Below, one piece after another: positions 15,039-22,452 of a DNA stretch of 36,613 nucleotides; position 1 is the first letter of the stretch; each line of letters opens with the position of its first letter. Source of the DNA: Candidatus Altarchaeum sp. (GTDB lineage Archaea; Altiarchaeota; Altiarchaeia; Altiarchaeales; Altiarchaeaceae); contig JAGWDQ010000096.1 in assembly GCA_018260615.1 (NCBI GenBank), forward strand, positions 1 to 36,613, read 5' to 3'. A program made the translations under genes and the position numbers. A model generated the notes under the pieces. The model made no database searches. It saw only the letters and a list, made by a program, of their open reading frames with translations, and was not told the DNA's origin.

Positions 15039-15479
15039 ATGTATTGCTTAGATGCGAGTGTTGTTGTAAATGCTTTTATGGCTGATGAAGAAGGTTATGA
15101 ATACAGCAGGAAGTTGCTTGAAAAAATACGGAGTAAAAATATACAAATTGTTGTTCCGCAAATAATTTTACCGGAAATTTCTGCGGCAATTGCAAGGAAA
15201 AAAGATGATGAAAATCTGGCAATATCTCTCGTTAAGGCGTTTGTAAAGATTCCTGACATCAAACTAATCCACATAGACGAAAATCTGGCAATGTTCGCAG
15301 CAGAAATTGCCGCAAAGTACAGAACAAGAGGTGCTGACTCATTGTATATTGCGGTCGCATTAACACACAAGGTTACACTCATTACCTTGGATAAAGAACA
15401 AAAAGACAGAGGTAATAAAATTTTGAAGGTTATAACTCCCAAAGAAGAACTCTCTACGGATAAATTATACAAAGAATGA
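15039..15479 (+). CDS. vapC: VapC-type PIN-domain ribonuclease toxin
   Basis: 146-residue PIN-domain protein. The four acidic residues are in place: D5 (YCLDASVV), E46 (ILPEISAA), D100 (RGADSLYIA) and D118 (LITLDKE). VapC toxins cut tRNA or rRNA and are held inactive by the co-expressed antitoxin. It is the third gene of the TIR-antitoxin-vapC operon, with a one-base gap to the antitoxin. Length is a little over the 130 residues common for VapC. Confidence 0.88.
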   Translation: MYCLDASVVVNAFMADEEGYEYSRKLLEKIRSKNIQIVVPQIILPEISAAIARKKDDENLAISLVKAFVKIPDIKLIHIDENLAMFAAEIAAKYRTRGADSLYIAVALTHKVTLITLDKEQKDRGNKILKVITPKEELSTDKLYKE

Positions 15480-15528
15480 GTGGTTAAAGAATAAAGGAAC
15501 CTTATTCAATAAAACAATGTAAGTTGGA

Positions 15529-15583
15529 TCACCTCACTTTGTCCGGAAATTTCAATTTTGCATTGAAATCGCTGAATAGTTAC
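15529..15583 (-). repeat. Family B element with adjoining boundary motif
   Basis: On the minus strand: GTAACTATTCAG (15583-15572), then CGATTTCAAT with a hairpin to ATTGAAAT, then tail TTCCGGACAAAGTGAGGTGA. It shows the full order boundary motif, hairpin, tail with no spacer, and helps define the element ends. Confidence 0.75.
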
Positions 15584-15617
15584 TATAAAATTTATTAAAA
15601 TTATTAAAATACACAGA

Positions 15618-16268
15618 ATGGAAAAATTTCCCATGTCATTAAGGCATTTAAAATTTACAACGGCAATTCTTGACTATATTTTTATTGTCTTACTTGTGCT
15701 CGTCGTAGGTGTCGGATTTTATGAATTTGCCAGTGTCCTGTATATTCAGATAACATCAGGAAAGACGGACTTTATGCCGCTGTTGGGCTCTTTATTTATT
15801 GTCTTAATCGGACTGGAACTGCTCAAAATAAGTTTAACCGCTGAAAGAGGGGGTTTAAATTTTTACCTCATAGCAATTCTTGATATTGTAATGATTGCAC
15901 TGGCAAGGAAATTAATTTTGTTGTCTCCGAAAACGATGCTCGATATTTATGAATATTTTGCAATCGGGTTTATTATGCTCGTAATACTTGTAGTTATAAA
16001 ATTTATGCCCGAGCCGTTTGCTTTAACACTTAAAAAGCAATTACATTTATATGCCGTAATAAAAGACGAAGTGGGAGCACTTAACAAAGTTACATATCTG
16101 CTGAAAAATTTAAATATAAATCTGTCAAAAGTTGAAGTTGTCTCTATTGCTGACGGAAAATCATCGCTTAATGCAACGCTTGATTTAAAAAAGTCAAATT
16201 TAAGCGAAGATGAAATTGAAGAAAAGCTGGGTGATTTGGATGTTGTGTTCAAAGCAAAAGTGAGATGA
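15618..16268 (+). CDS. PsiE-like membrane protein with C-terminal ACT-like domain
   Basis: 216 residues. Four hydrophobic segments (about 15-38, 53-70, 82-102, 112-128) resemble the PsiE (phosphate-starvation-inducible) fold, including the second-helix pattern LLGSLFIVLIGLELLKISLT. From about residue 143 a soluble domain begins HLYAVIKDEVGALNKVTYLL and continues NINLSKVEVVS, a beta-alpha-beta pattern like an ACT domain. Membrane helices plus an ACT-like ligand-binding domain would suit a sensor or regulated transporter, but the ligand is unknown. An alternative start is M6. It is convergent with the DUF1786 gene. Confidence 0.65.
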   Translation: MEKFPMSLRHLKFTTAILDYIFIVLLVLVVGVGFYEFASVLYIQITSGKTDFMPLLGSLFIVLIGLELLKISLTAERGGLNFYLIAILDIVMIALARKLILLSPKTMLDIYEYFAIGFIMLVILVVIKFMPEPFALTLKKQLHLYAVIKDEVGALNKVTYLLKNLNINLSKVEVVSIADGKSSLNATLDLKKSNLSEDEIEEKLGDLDVVFKAKVR

Positions 16269-16298
16269 AATTAAATTATTGAATTTGTGAATTAAAAT

Positions 16299-17354
16299 TT
16301 AAACAATTTTCTTCTTTGCACTTGCTATTAGTCCTATCGGTCCTGTCATCATCATATCCCCTCCCGGCGATGCAAAGTAATAATCAAGTCCTGTCTCTTT
16401 TATTAAATTTCTGTTAGGTCCTGTAACAACCACCTTCTTTATATTCTCAAATCCGATTGTTTCAAATATTATTGCTCCGTTTCCGCCGTCATTGTAAATT
16501 TCTTCATTCGTGACATCTCCACAGGCAAATTTAAGAGTTAAATTTTTTAATTTTTCCGGCTCTTTCAGACATTTTGTATGGTGCTCCATATAACTTATGA
16601 CTTTGTCATTATGAATTACAGCAAAGGTCGTGTGTCCGTTTCCGAAATTTATGAGCATGTAATCGTTTAAATTTTTCACATATGCGTCCTGCATACATCC
16701 GAGAACTGCACAATGTGCGGTGTCCATTATCAACACATTATCTCTTTGTGATTTTAACGACTTAAACAGCGATTTAAAGCGGTAAAAACTATCTTCTATT
16801 TCATCATAATTTGTCATTGCCAGATCCCTGAAGTCCTTAAATTTACTTAATTTTTCCTTAAAGACCTCAAGTCGGTAAACCCTGTTTGATGTATTTTCTC
16901 TTGCTCCGTGTTCCTGAACTGCATAACAAACCGCATCAAATTCGCCGAAACCGGGAAAATTTTTAAATGTGCTTAAATCACTTTCGGAAAATTTAATTGC
17001 TTCATCAACCTCTTTTGTCACTTTGTCAACATTGCTTTCCTCTATAATTCGGACATTAAAATCCGTTGCTTTTTCGCCGTGATACGTAAATGTTTTGAAT
17101 GCCTCTTCGGTTATAAAAATTTCTTTTTTACTTCCCGCATACTTCAATGCCTTTTTTATCTTTCCGCCGCCAATACATTCGCCATAAATCAGCAGTCGTT
17201 TTTTGTCGGACTCGGCAAATTTAAATAATTCATCTGCATAAATCAAAGAAGGTGACGGAATTACCATTTTAAAGCAATTTTCAAGGTTCTTTTCCGAATC
17301 ATAAAGCAAAATATCCTGTGTTCCCGCTCCGATATCAACAGATAGAATTTTCAT
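16299..17354 (-). CDS. DUF1786 (COG4012) actin-fold protein
   Basis: 351 residues of the archaeal/bacterial DUF1786 family, an uncharacterised ASKHA (actin/Hsp70-like) fold sometimes linked in annotation to pyruvate formate-lyase activation. The phosphate-1 motif is SVDIGAGTQDILLYD (about 5-19). Phosphate-2-like segments are LIMDTAHCAVLGCM and MLINFGNGHTTFAVI. The C-terminal conserved block is YYFASPGGDMMMTGPIGLIA. The substrate is unknown. It is followed on the same strand, 285 bases upstream, by the FmdE-like gene, separated by repeats. Confidence 0.82.
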   Translation of the reverse strand: MKILSVDIGAGTQDILLYDSEKNLENCFKMVIPSPSLIYADELFKFAESDKKRLLIYGECIGGGKIKKALKYAGSKKEIFITEEAFKTFTYHGEKATDFNVRIIEESNVDKVTKEVDEAIKFSESDLSTFKNFPGFGEFDAVCYAVQEHGARENTSNRVYRLEVFKEKLSKFKDFRDLAMTNYDEIEDSFYRFKSLFKSLKSQRDNVLIMDTAHCAVLGCMQDAYVKNLNDYMLINFGNGHTTFAVIHNDKVISYMEHHTKCLKEPEKLKNLTLKFACGDVTNEEIYNDGGNGAIIFETIGFENIKKVVVTGPNRNLIKETGLDYYFASPGGDMMMTGPIGLIASAKKKIV

Positions 17355-17478
17355 TTTATATAATTAAACAAATTTGTTTTAAAAATAAATATTAATTATA
17401 TTAACCGTATAAACTATTGTTTCGCACATTTTTTTAAATTTGGTTTTATTTTTTGAATTGCGTGTTATTTTTAATTTA

Positions 17479-17690
17479 TTTATCGTACAGGAAAGTTCGT
17501 TTTATTATCCTCACACGGAGACACCGTCACCTCGCTCTTGCTCGGAGATTTTCAAAACTCCGCGTTTTGAAAAAGACACAAAGGAGAAATATACTGAAAA
17601 TTCTTTGAGAATTTTCAATCTTTAAAAATCTGCTGATTTTTAAATACTCTGTGACTTTGTGGCTTTGTGTGAGCATTTTTTAACCGTATC
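17479..17690 (+). repeat. Family A repeat interrupted by family B hairpins
   Basis: The leader 17479-17506 and left arm CTCACACGGAGACAC (from 17510) match the copy at 52-100. The arm is interrupted at 17527-17574 by a minus-strand family B element (tail CCGAGCAAGAGCGAGGTGA, hairpin CAAAAC/GTTTTG) and resumes as GACACAAAGGAG. Two more hairpins (AAAATTCT-TTG-AGAATTTT, TTTAAAAATC-TGCT-GATTTTTAAA) sit where the palindrome's apex should be. The right arm 17628-17682 is identical to 1-55 and runs into the FmdE-like coding sequence. Confidence 0.8.
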
Positions 17691-18254
17691 ACAAATTTCA
17701 TAATCTGCCTCTCCGGAACATGTTTTACAGATTTTTTCTCCTTTTGATGCAAATGCTTCTTTGCAGACCTCACAAATCAGGATATTTTGTTTTTCTTCTT
17801 TTTCGGTTTTTATTTTGACATTCTGGTAAGATAATATTTCCCTTCCTGCCGCGAGAATTTCGTCAATAACCTGCTCTTTTGTTGGCCTTTTGTCTGTTAT
17901 TTTCTTCATGAACCATGTGTAAAATAGCGGATACTTTTTGCATTTTTCAGGACTTACAAAAACCCTGACCCCGTAGCCGGTTTTAATGTTATACAAACAG
18001 AATGATGAGTGTTTTCCAAAATCAGCTCTTCTCAAAAAACAATAACCGAAAATGTCTTTTAACATAACATAGAAAACATCCTGATCACATCCGCACGATT
18101 TTTCCGATTCTACCCGAACACCTATTTCCCTGATATTTAACTTTTTAATTAATTCAACCGCATAGTCAATCATAATGACGGTTAAAGCAACATGCGGGGT
18201 GTACCTGCCGTGAAATTCCGCCGCCTCCTTTATATATTCGTTTATAGTTTTCAT
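17640..18254 (-). CDS. FmdE-like protein with C-terminal zinc ribbon
   Basis: 204 residues related to the FmdE family (subunit E of formylmethanofuran dehydrogenase and relatives). The N-terminal domain has FHGRYTPHVALTV (14-26) where the family has FHGHxCPG, then EKSCGCDQDVFYV (C54, C56) and RRADFGKHSSFCLY. A zinc ribbon with C161, C164, C176 and C179 (CEVC, CKTC) follows, as in archaeal FmdE. The loss of the second His and of the Cys in the first motif suggests altered metal binding. The last 14 residues (VKKCSHKATKSQSI) are encoded by a family A repeat, so the original C-terminus was probably replaced. No fmd operon lies nearby. Confidence 0.78.
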   Translation of the reverse strand: MKTINEYIKEAAEFHGRYTPHVALTVIMIDYAVELIKKLNIREIGVRVESEKSCGCDQDVFYVMLKDIFGYCFLRRADFGKHSSFCLYNIKTGYGVRVFVSPEKCKKYPLFYTWFMKKITDKRPTKEQVIDEILAAGREILSYQNVKIKTEKEEKQNILICEVCKEAFASKGEKICKTCSGEADYEICDTVKKCSHKATKSQSI

Positions 18255-18413
18255 CTTTACTTTATTTGTTTTTTAAATTATGTTTTTAAATTTATATTTT
18301 CTCACTCTTATGTTGATTTTTGTTAAGAATGAAAATTTTATATCAAAAAGTATAAATTTTCATCAATTCTTATTAATTAAATTCAACTCTAATTAAATTC
18401 ATCTCCAAAAATA

Positions 18414-19259
18414 ATGAATCCGATAATCAGCGAAATAAAAAAATTTTTGTATGCACTTCAGTTTTTGACCATATTCAAAGTTTTAAATATCTCCGAACGA
18501 AGTGAGGGGATAATAAAGTTCATGAATGTTGAATGGAACGAAAAATTTGCCGCAAAATCAGCTGCTTATTTTCCCCTGGTCGGAATTTTAATCGGATGTA
18601 TTTTGGCAGTTGCTTATTTTGCCATTTCTTTTATATTTCCAAAGAGCATCGGACTGACAGCAATCATACTCATAATTATTGAAATAGTGCTTGTCAGAGG
18701 ACTCCATTTAGACGGATTTATAGATACGGTTGACGGCTTATTCGGAGGGATGAATAAAGATGAGCGGTTGAGAATTATGAAAGACACACATCCGGGCAGT
18801 TTTGGAATTGTTGCAGTTGTGCTATTGCTCTTACTTAAATTTACCTTAATTTCCGAAATTTTAAACTTAAATTTAAATTCGGATAAATTTTTTGTTGCAG
18901 CAATTTTAGTCCTGATGCCTGCACTTGGAAGATATGCAATGCTCATTCCGATGGCAGTTTTTCCTTATGCACGCAGTAACGGAACAGGCGGTTGGACAAA
19001 ATTTGTTAAATTCGGAGAAATTTTAACTGCGAGTTTATTTGTGGTTTTACCCGTAATTTTAATATCTTATGTTTTTCTAAATTTAAATATCATGGTATTG
19101 TTAATAACACTAATAATTGCATTGCTCATTTTTTCTCTGATGCTGTCAAAATACATCGCTTCAAAGATCGGGGGTATGACAGGAGATACTTACGGGGCAA
19201 TAACTGAAATTTCAGAAATTTTTGTGTTGTTTGCGTTTGTGAAATTTTTTGTTTTATGA
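18414..19259 (+). CDS. cobS: Adenosylcobinamide-GDP ribazoletransferase (cobalamin synthase)
   Basis: 281-residue membrane enzyme that joins adenosylcobinamide-GDP to alpha-ribazole in the last steps of cobamide synthesis. The family motif HLDGFIDTVDGLFGG (98-112) and RLRIMKDTHPGSFG follow the first membrane helices. About six hydrophobic segments are present. Residues 24-36 (LNISERSEGIIKF) come from a family B tail (18481-18508) lying in frame in the variable segment between LQFLTIFK and the FPLVG motif. No other cob gene is in the window. Divergent from the FmdE-like gene across a 159-base gap. Confidence 0.92.
   Translation: MNPIISEIKKFLYALQFLTIFKVLNISERSEGIIKFMNVEWNEKFAAKSAAYFPLVGILIGCILAVAYFAISFIFPKSIGLTAIILIIIEIVLVRGLHLDGFIDTVDGLFGGMNKDERLRIMKDTHPGSFGIVAVVLLLLLKFTLISEILNLNLNSDKFFVAAILVLMPALGRYAMLIPMAVFPYARSNGTGGWTKFVKFGEILTASLFVVLPVILISYVFLNLNIMVLLITLIIALLIFSLMLSKYIASKIGGMTGDTYGAITEISEIFVLFAFVKFFVL
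18481..18508 (+). repeat. Family B tail embedded in frame in cobS
   Basis: TTTTAAATATCTCCGAACGA followed by AGTGAGGG matches the intergenic tail copies. It is read as LNISERSEG. No self-complementary hairpin of normal length precedes it, so it is a partial element. Confidence 0.75.
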
Positions 19260-19271
19260 AAAAAGCAGTTT

Positions 19272-20165
19272 TTATACCTTTATTGTTTCTAACACACCTT
19301 CCGAAAGTCCTCTTAAATTATATCCTCCTTCAAGTATGAAAGCAACTCCGACACCAGTCATTTTTGCTGTTTCTTTTATGTATTTTGAAATTTTTCCAAA
19401 TCCGTCAATCGTGATATTCATTGAAGTTAAAGGGTCATCTATGTAAGTATCGTAGCCAGCGGAAACCAAAATTACATCGGGATTATAGTCAATGGCGACT
19501 TTTCTGAAAATTTTAAGTTTTTCAATATACTCATCGTCGGTTGTGTATGGACGTAATGGAATATTCAAGGTAAAATTTTTTCCCTCTCCAACGCCTGTTT
19601 CATCGGCACTTCCGGTTCCGGGATATGCGGGATATTGATGCAAAGAGATGTAATAAACATCTTTGCGAGCGTAAAAAATTTCCTGCGTTCCGTTTCCGTG
19701 ATGACAATCAATATCCAAGAGCAAAATTTTTTTGGCTTTGCCTGTGCTGAGCATATACTCTGCGGCGATTGCTATATTGTTAAAAATGCAGAATCCCATT
19801 CCTCTGTTTTTACAGGCGTGATGCCCGGGTGGTCTGACAAGTGCAAATGAATCTTTCTTATCTGCCGCATAATCAGCGGCATTTATGCTCGCAGCAACCG
19901 CCTTAACAGCAACATTGTATGTTTCTTTTACAATATAAGTATCGGAATCAAGCATTGTATCGGACTTAATATTTTTTATTAATTTCACATATTCATCCGA
20001 ATGAACCTCTTTGATTTTTTTCTCCGCATCGGGAACATCAACGGGTTCAATCGTAGCATAATTATATCTGTCAAGGATGTCTTTTATAGCAAGTAATCTG
20101 TTTTTATTTTCAGGGTGTCCGCTTTTGTTGTGTTCTAAAAATTTATCGTGGTAAATAAGGAGCAT
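19272..20165 (-). CDS. Histone deacetylase family protein
   Basis: 297-residue arginase/deacetylase-fold enzyme, likely removing acetyl groups from lysines, polyamines or small amides. It has the charge-relay region RPPGHHACKNRGMGFCIFNN (H115, H116), zinc ligands D153 and H155 in DIDCHHGNGTQ and D239 in SAGYDTY, and the C-terminal LEGGYN with the active-site tyrosine. All catalytic residues are present. The substrate in archaea is often unknown (acetoin-, polyamine- or protein-deacetylase). It is followed 4 bases upstream on the same strand by the AlbA_2 gene and may be co-transcribed. Confidence 0.9.
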   Translation of the reverse strand: MLLIYHDKFLEHNKSGHPENKNRLLAIKDILDRYNYATIEPVDVPDAEKKIKEVHSDEYVKLIKNIKSDTMLDSDTYIVKETYNVAVKAVAASINAADYAADKKDSFALVRPPGHHACKNRGMGFCIFNNIAIAAEYMLSTGKAKKILLLDIDCHHGNGTQEIFYARKDVYYISLHQYPAYPGTGSADETGVGEGKNFTLNIPLRPYTTDDEYIEKLKIFRKVAIDYNPDVILVSAGYDTYIDDPLTSMNITIDGFGKISKYIKETAKMTGVGVAFILEGGYNLRGLSEGVLETIKV

Positions 20166-20169
20166 CTTT

Positions 20170-21780
20170 TTATTTTTTTAGGGTGTGCTTATTAGTTACT
20201 TTGTCAATAATTTTTAAACCTTTTTTAGTAGCCCTATATTTTTGCTTGCTGCTTGTTGGTTTATCCGGTGCGGTTAATTCAAGCAGATCCGCTTCAATCA
20301 ATGGCTTTATAAATATGTTGCGAAAACGGGTTCTGTTTGTTTGATTGAGTATTGACATCAGAGATTTCATATCAATGCCATCTCTTGCAGATATGAGGAT
20401 AATTGCTGCATCTTCACTTGGGACAAACTTGGGACAAACTTGGGACAAACTTGAAACGAACTCGCTGAACTCTGTATGACTTAATCCATGAGAAATGCCA
20501 CCTTGCTCACCTTCTTGCTCACTTACTGTTGCTTCCGGATGAATCATCAATGTAGTTAAAAAATAACTTCGTTCGTTATCAGTTTCAAAAACTGGTTCTG
20601 GCGAGCCATTATTTTTCATTGCTATTTTAATTTTAGGGATTCCTGTACATCGTCCTTCAGTAAGTTTCAGTTCTTTTAAAAATTCACCGATTCTACGATT
20701 ACGATATCTTCTGGCAACCAATATTCCTTTATCTATATCTGATTGTTTTATTGACCTGTCAGGTCCCGGGAAGCTAAGAATCTCAATTTTATTGGGATGA
20801 ATCCGTATTTCTACCGGCTCTCTGATTTCATAACTTCTATGATATATTGCATTAACAATACTCTCTTTTAGGGCAATATACGGATAGTTATAAAACCGGA
20901 TAGATTTCACCTTGTCCGGAACTTTACGAATATATTCCTTGAGGATAACATTTTTTACATAAGTCAGAGCATCCTTAATTTGCTGATGTATAGGTCCCTG
21001 AAAAATTTTTTCACTCAATTTATCACCTCCGGGAGTTGATATAAATTGAACAATTTCAATCTGTGAAAGAGGAATAAACTTTTGAGGCAGGTCATTGAAA
21101 AAGAGTATTCCAACATTTCGGGGCCTCAAATATTCGGTCGTTCCATCAACAATTCTCATCTGCCAGCATAATTGTTCGAAATCCATGTTAGCAAAACCAT
21201 ATAAATCACTTTCAACTTCTTTTAAAAAAGATTGTATCAACGGAAGTTTTAAGTCAGCGATATCTGCTAAATGACAGATACGATCATCATAAGGAATTGT
21301 TCCTGCTAATGACAGGAGTTCTTTTTCATCTTCAAATTGTGCTTTAACTGTATTTGAAAATCTTCTGATATAATAGGCATACTCTTTCTCTTTCTTTTTG
21401 CCAAGCGATATCGGCGCCCGATAGGGTCTGTTCTGCCCGCCAAAAACCCATATTATTAAAACATATTTTCCCTGAAAACGCACCGGCTCGGCAATTGGGA
21501 AAAAATGCGGTTTTAAACGATTACAAAGATTTAGCAAGTCCTTCTGGATATTATTAATTGTTTCAGGGGCTAATCCTTTTGGAGGTAAAACAGGCCGTCC
21601 GTTATCTTCTTTTATTCCGATGATTATGTATCCTCCGCCCCAGTTGTTTATATCATTAGCAAACGCACAAATGGTGTGCATAACATCTTCCGGATTCCAA
21701 CTTTCTTTAAACTCAATACGTTCCCATTCAACGGTCTGTCCTGTTATCAAATCATTAATATTTATTGGTAAAGCCATCAT
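20170..21780 (-). CDS. AlbA_2 domain and ATP-binding regulator (COG2865-like)
   Basis: 536 residues. The N-terminal AlbA_2/Schlafen-like domain (about 12-130) has WERIEFKESWNPEDVMHTIC and GGYIIIGIKEDNGRP. A GHKL-type ATP-binding C-terminal domain follows (about 300-420: ALKESIVNAIYHRSYE, EILSFPGPDRSIK, RRYRNRRIGEFLKELKLTEG). The tail is a winged-helix-like region. Such proteins are often labelled RecG-related or transcriptional regulators and are common in accessory regions, sometimes in defence loci. An 11-bp tandem repeat (20419-20461) encodes SLSQVCPKFVPS. The role is uncertain. Confidence 0.8.
   Translation of the reverse strand: MMALPININDLITGQTVEWERIEFKESWNPEDVMHTICAFANDINNWGGGYIIIGIKEDNGRPVLPPKGLAPETINNIQKDLLNLCNRLKPHFFPIAEPVRFQGKYVLIIWVFGGQNRPYRAPISLGKKKEKEYAYYIRRFSNTVKAQFEDEKELLSLAGTIPYDDRICHLADIADLKLPLIQSFLKEVESDLYGFANMDFEQLCWQMRIVDGTTEYLRPRNVGILFFNDLPQKFIPLSQIEIVQFISTPGGDKLSEKIFQGPIHQQIKDALTYVKNVILKEYIRKVPDKVKSIRFYNYPYIALKESIVNAIYHRSYEIREPVEIRIHPNKIEILSFPGPDRSIKQSDIDKGILVARRYRNRRIGEFLKELKLTEGRCTGIPKIKIAMKNNGSPEPVFETDNERSYFLTTLMIHPEATVSEQEGEQGGISHGLSHTEFSEFVSSLSQVCPKFVPSEDAAIILISARDGIDMKSLMSILNQTNRTRFRNIFIKPLIEADLLELTAPDKPTSSKQKYRATKKGLKIIDKVTNKHTLKK
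20419..20461. repeat. 11-bp tandem repeat inside the AlbA_2 gene
   Basis: Three exact units of ACTTGGGACAA and a degenerate fourth (ACTTGAAACGA) lie head to tail. Eleven is not a multiple of three, so each unit is read in a different frame and copy-number change would shift the reading frame of the C-terminal winged-helix region. Confidence 0.8.
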
Positions 21781-21827
21781 TCATATAATTTTTATAACAT
21801 AGCATATATTTTTTATTTTCCTGTATT

Positions 21828-22442
21828 TTATTTATTTTTTGCGGCTTTATCTGGTCTGTTTATTTCAATCACCCTTTTGTGTTGTCCGATTGCCTCATTG
21901 CCCGCTTCATCCATCGTTTTTCCGAGTGAAATAAATCCGTGCTCTTTGATTAAAAAGTAATTGCAGTTCATATTTAAAATTTTAACCACTTCATCAGCCA
22001 ATTCCATTGAACCGTAAGGTTGTTCTCTTTCTGTTATGGGAAAATTTAATTTATCGCCGAACTTTAATGTTATTTGGTCGTGTCCGTGAAAAACCGCATT
22101 AATATCCGTCCTTTTGGTATAAATTGCATGATGCAAAAATGATTCCGAAGATGGTTTCTTTAAACCGCAAACAAAAATTTGTTTTAAATTTACATCAACA
22201 CCTATTACCTCAACAAAGTCGTCATCGTTGAGTTCGGATAAATTTGCACCCGATGCAGTAATGATAAATCCATGCAGTGTTCTGAAACTTAAATTTCCAG
22301 CAAAGCCGCCTTCAATTTTTGGAGCCAAATTTAATTCCACAAATTTTTTCCCCCAAGTCATCAATTTCTCAATTCCCTTATGTTCTATTTTTTTCTTTTC
22401 TTTGAAAATTGTTTTAAATTTTACTCCCGAATATTTTTCCAT
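21828..22442 (-). CDS. Class II aldolase/adducin family, probable aldolase of MTA/5-deoxyadenosine salvage
   Basis: 204-residue zinc-dependent class II aldolase (fuculose-phosphate aldolase group). Key motifs are GGFAGNLSFR, ITASGANLSEL, the acid in KPSSESFLHH, the zinc ligands in NAVFHGHDQ, and the third ligand in IKEHGFISLG. It starts 10 bases after mtnA. In archaea and some bacteria this pair forms a shunt in which MtnA makes the ribulose-1-phosphate and the aldolase cleaves it to dihydroxyacetone phosphate and an aldehyde. That role is inferred from the neighbour; other sugar phosphates are possible. Confidence 0.82.
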   Translation of the reverse strand: MEKYSGVKFKTIFKEKKKIEHKGIEKLMTWGKKFVELNLAPKIEGGFAGNLSFRTLHGFIITASGANLSELNDDDFVEVIGVDVNLKQIFVCGLKKPSSESFLHHAIYTKRTDINAVFHGHDQITLKFGDKLNFPITEREQPYGSMELADEVVKILNMNCNYFLIKEHGFISLGKTMDEAGNEAIGQHKRVIEINRPDKAAKNK

Positions 22443-22452
22443 TTGGCATCCT

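Noticed and set aside
17440..17625. 61-codon plus-strand open frame
   Set aside because: It lies wholly in family A and B repeats.
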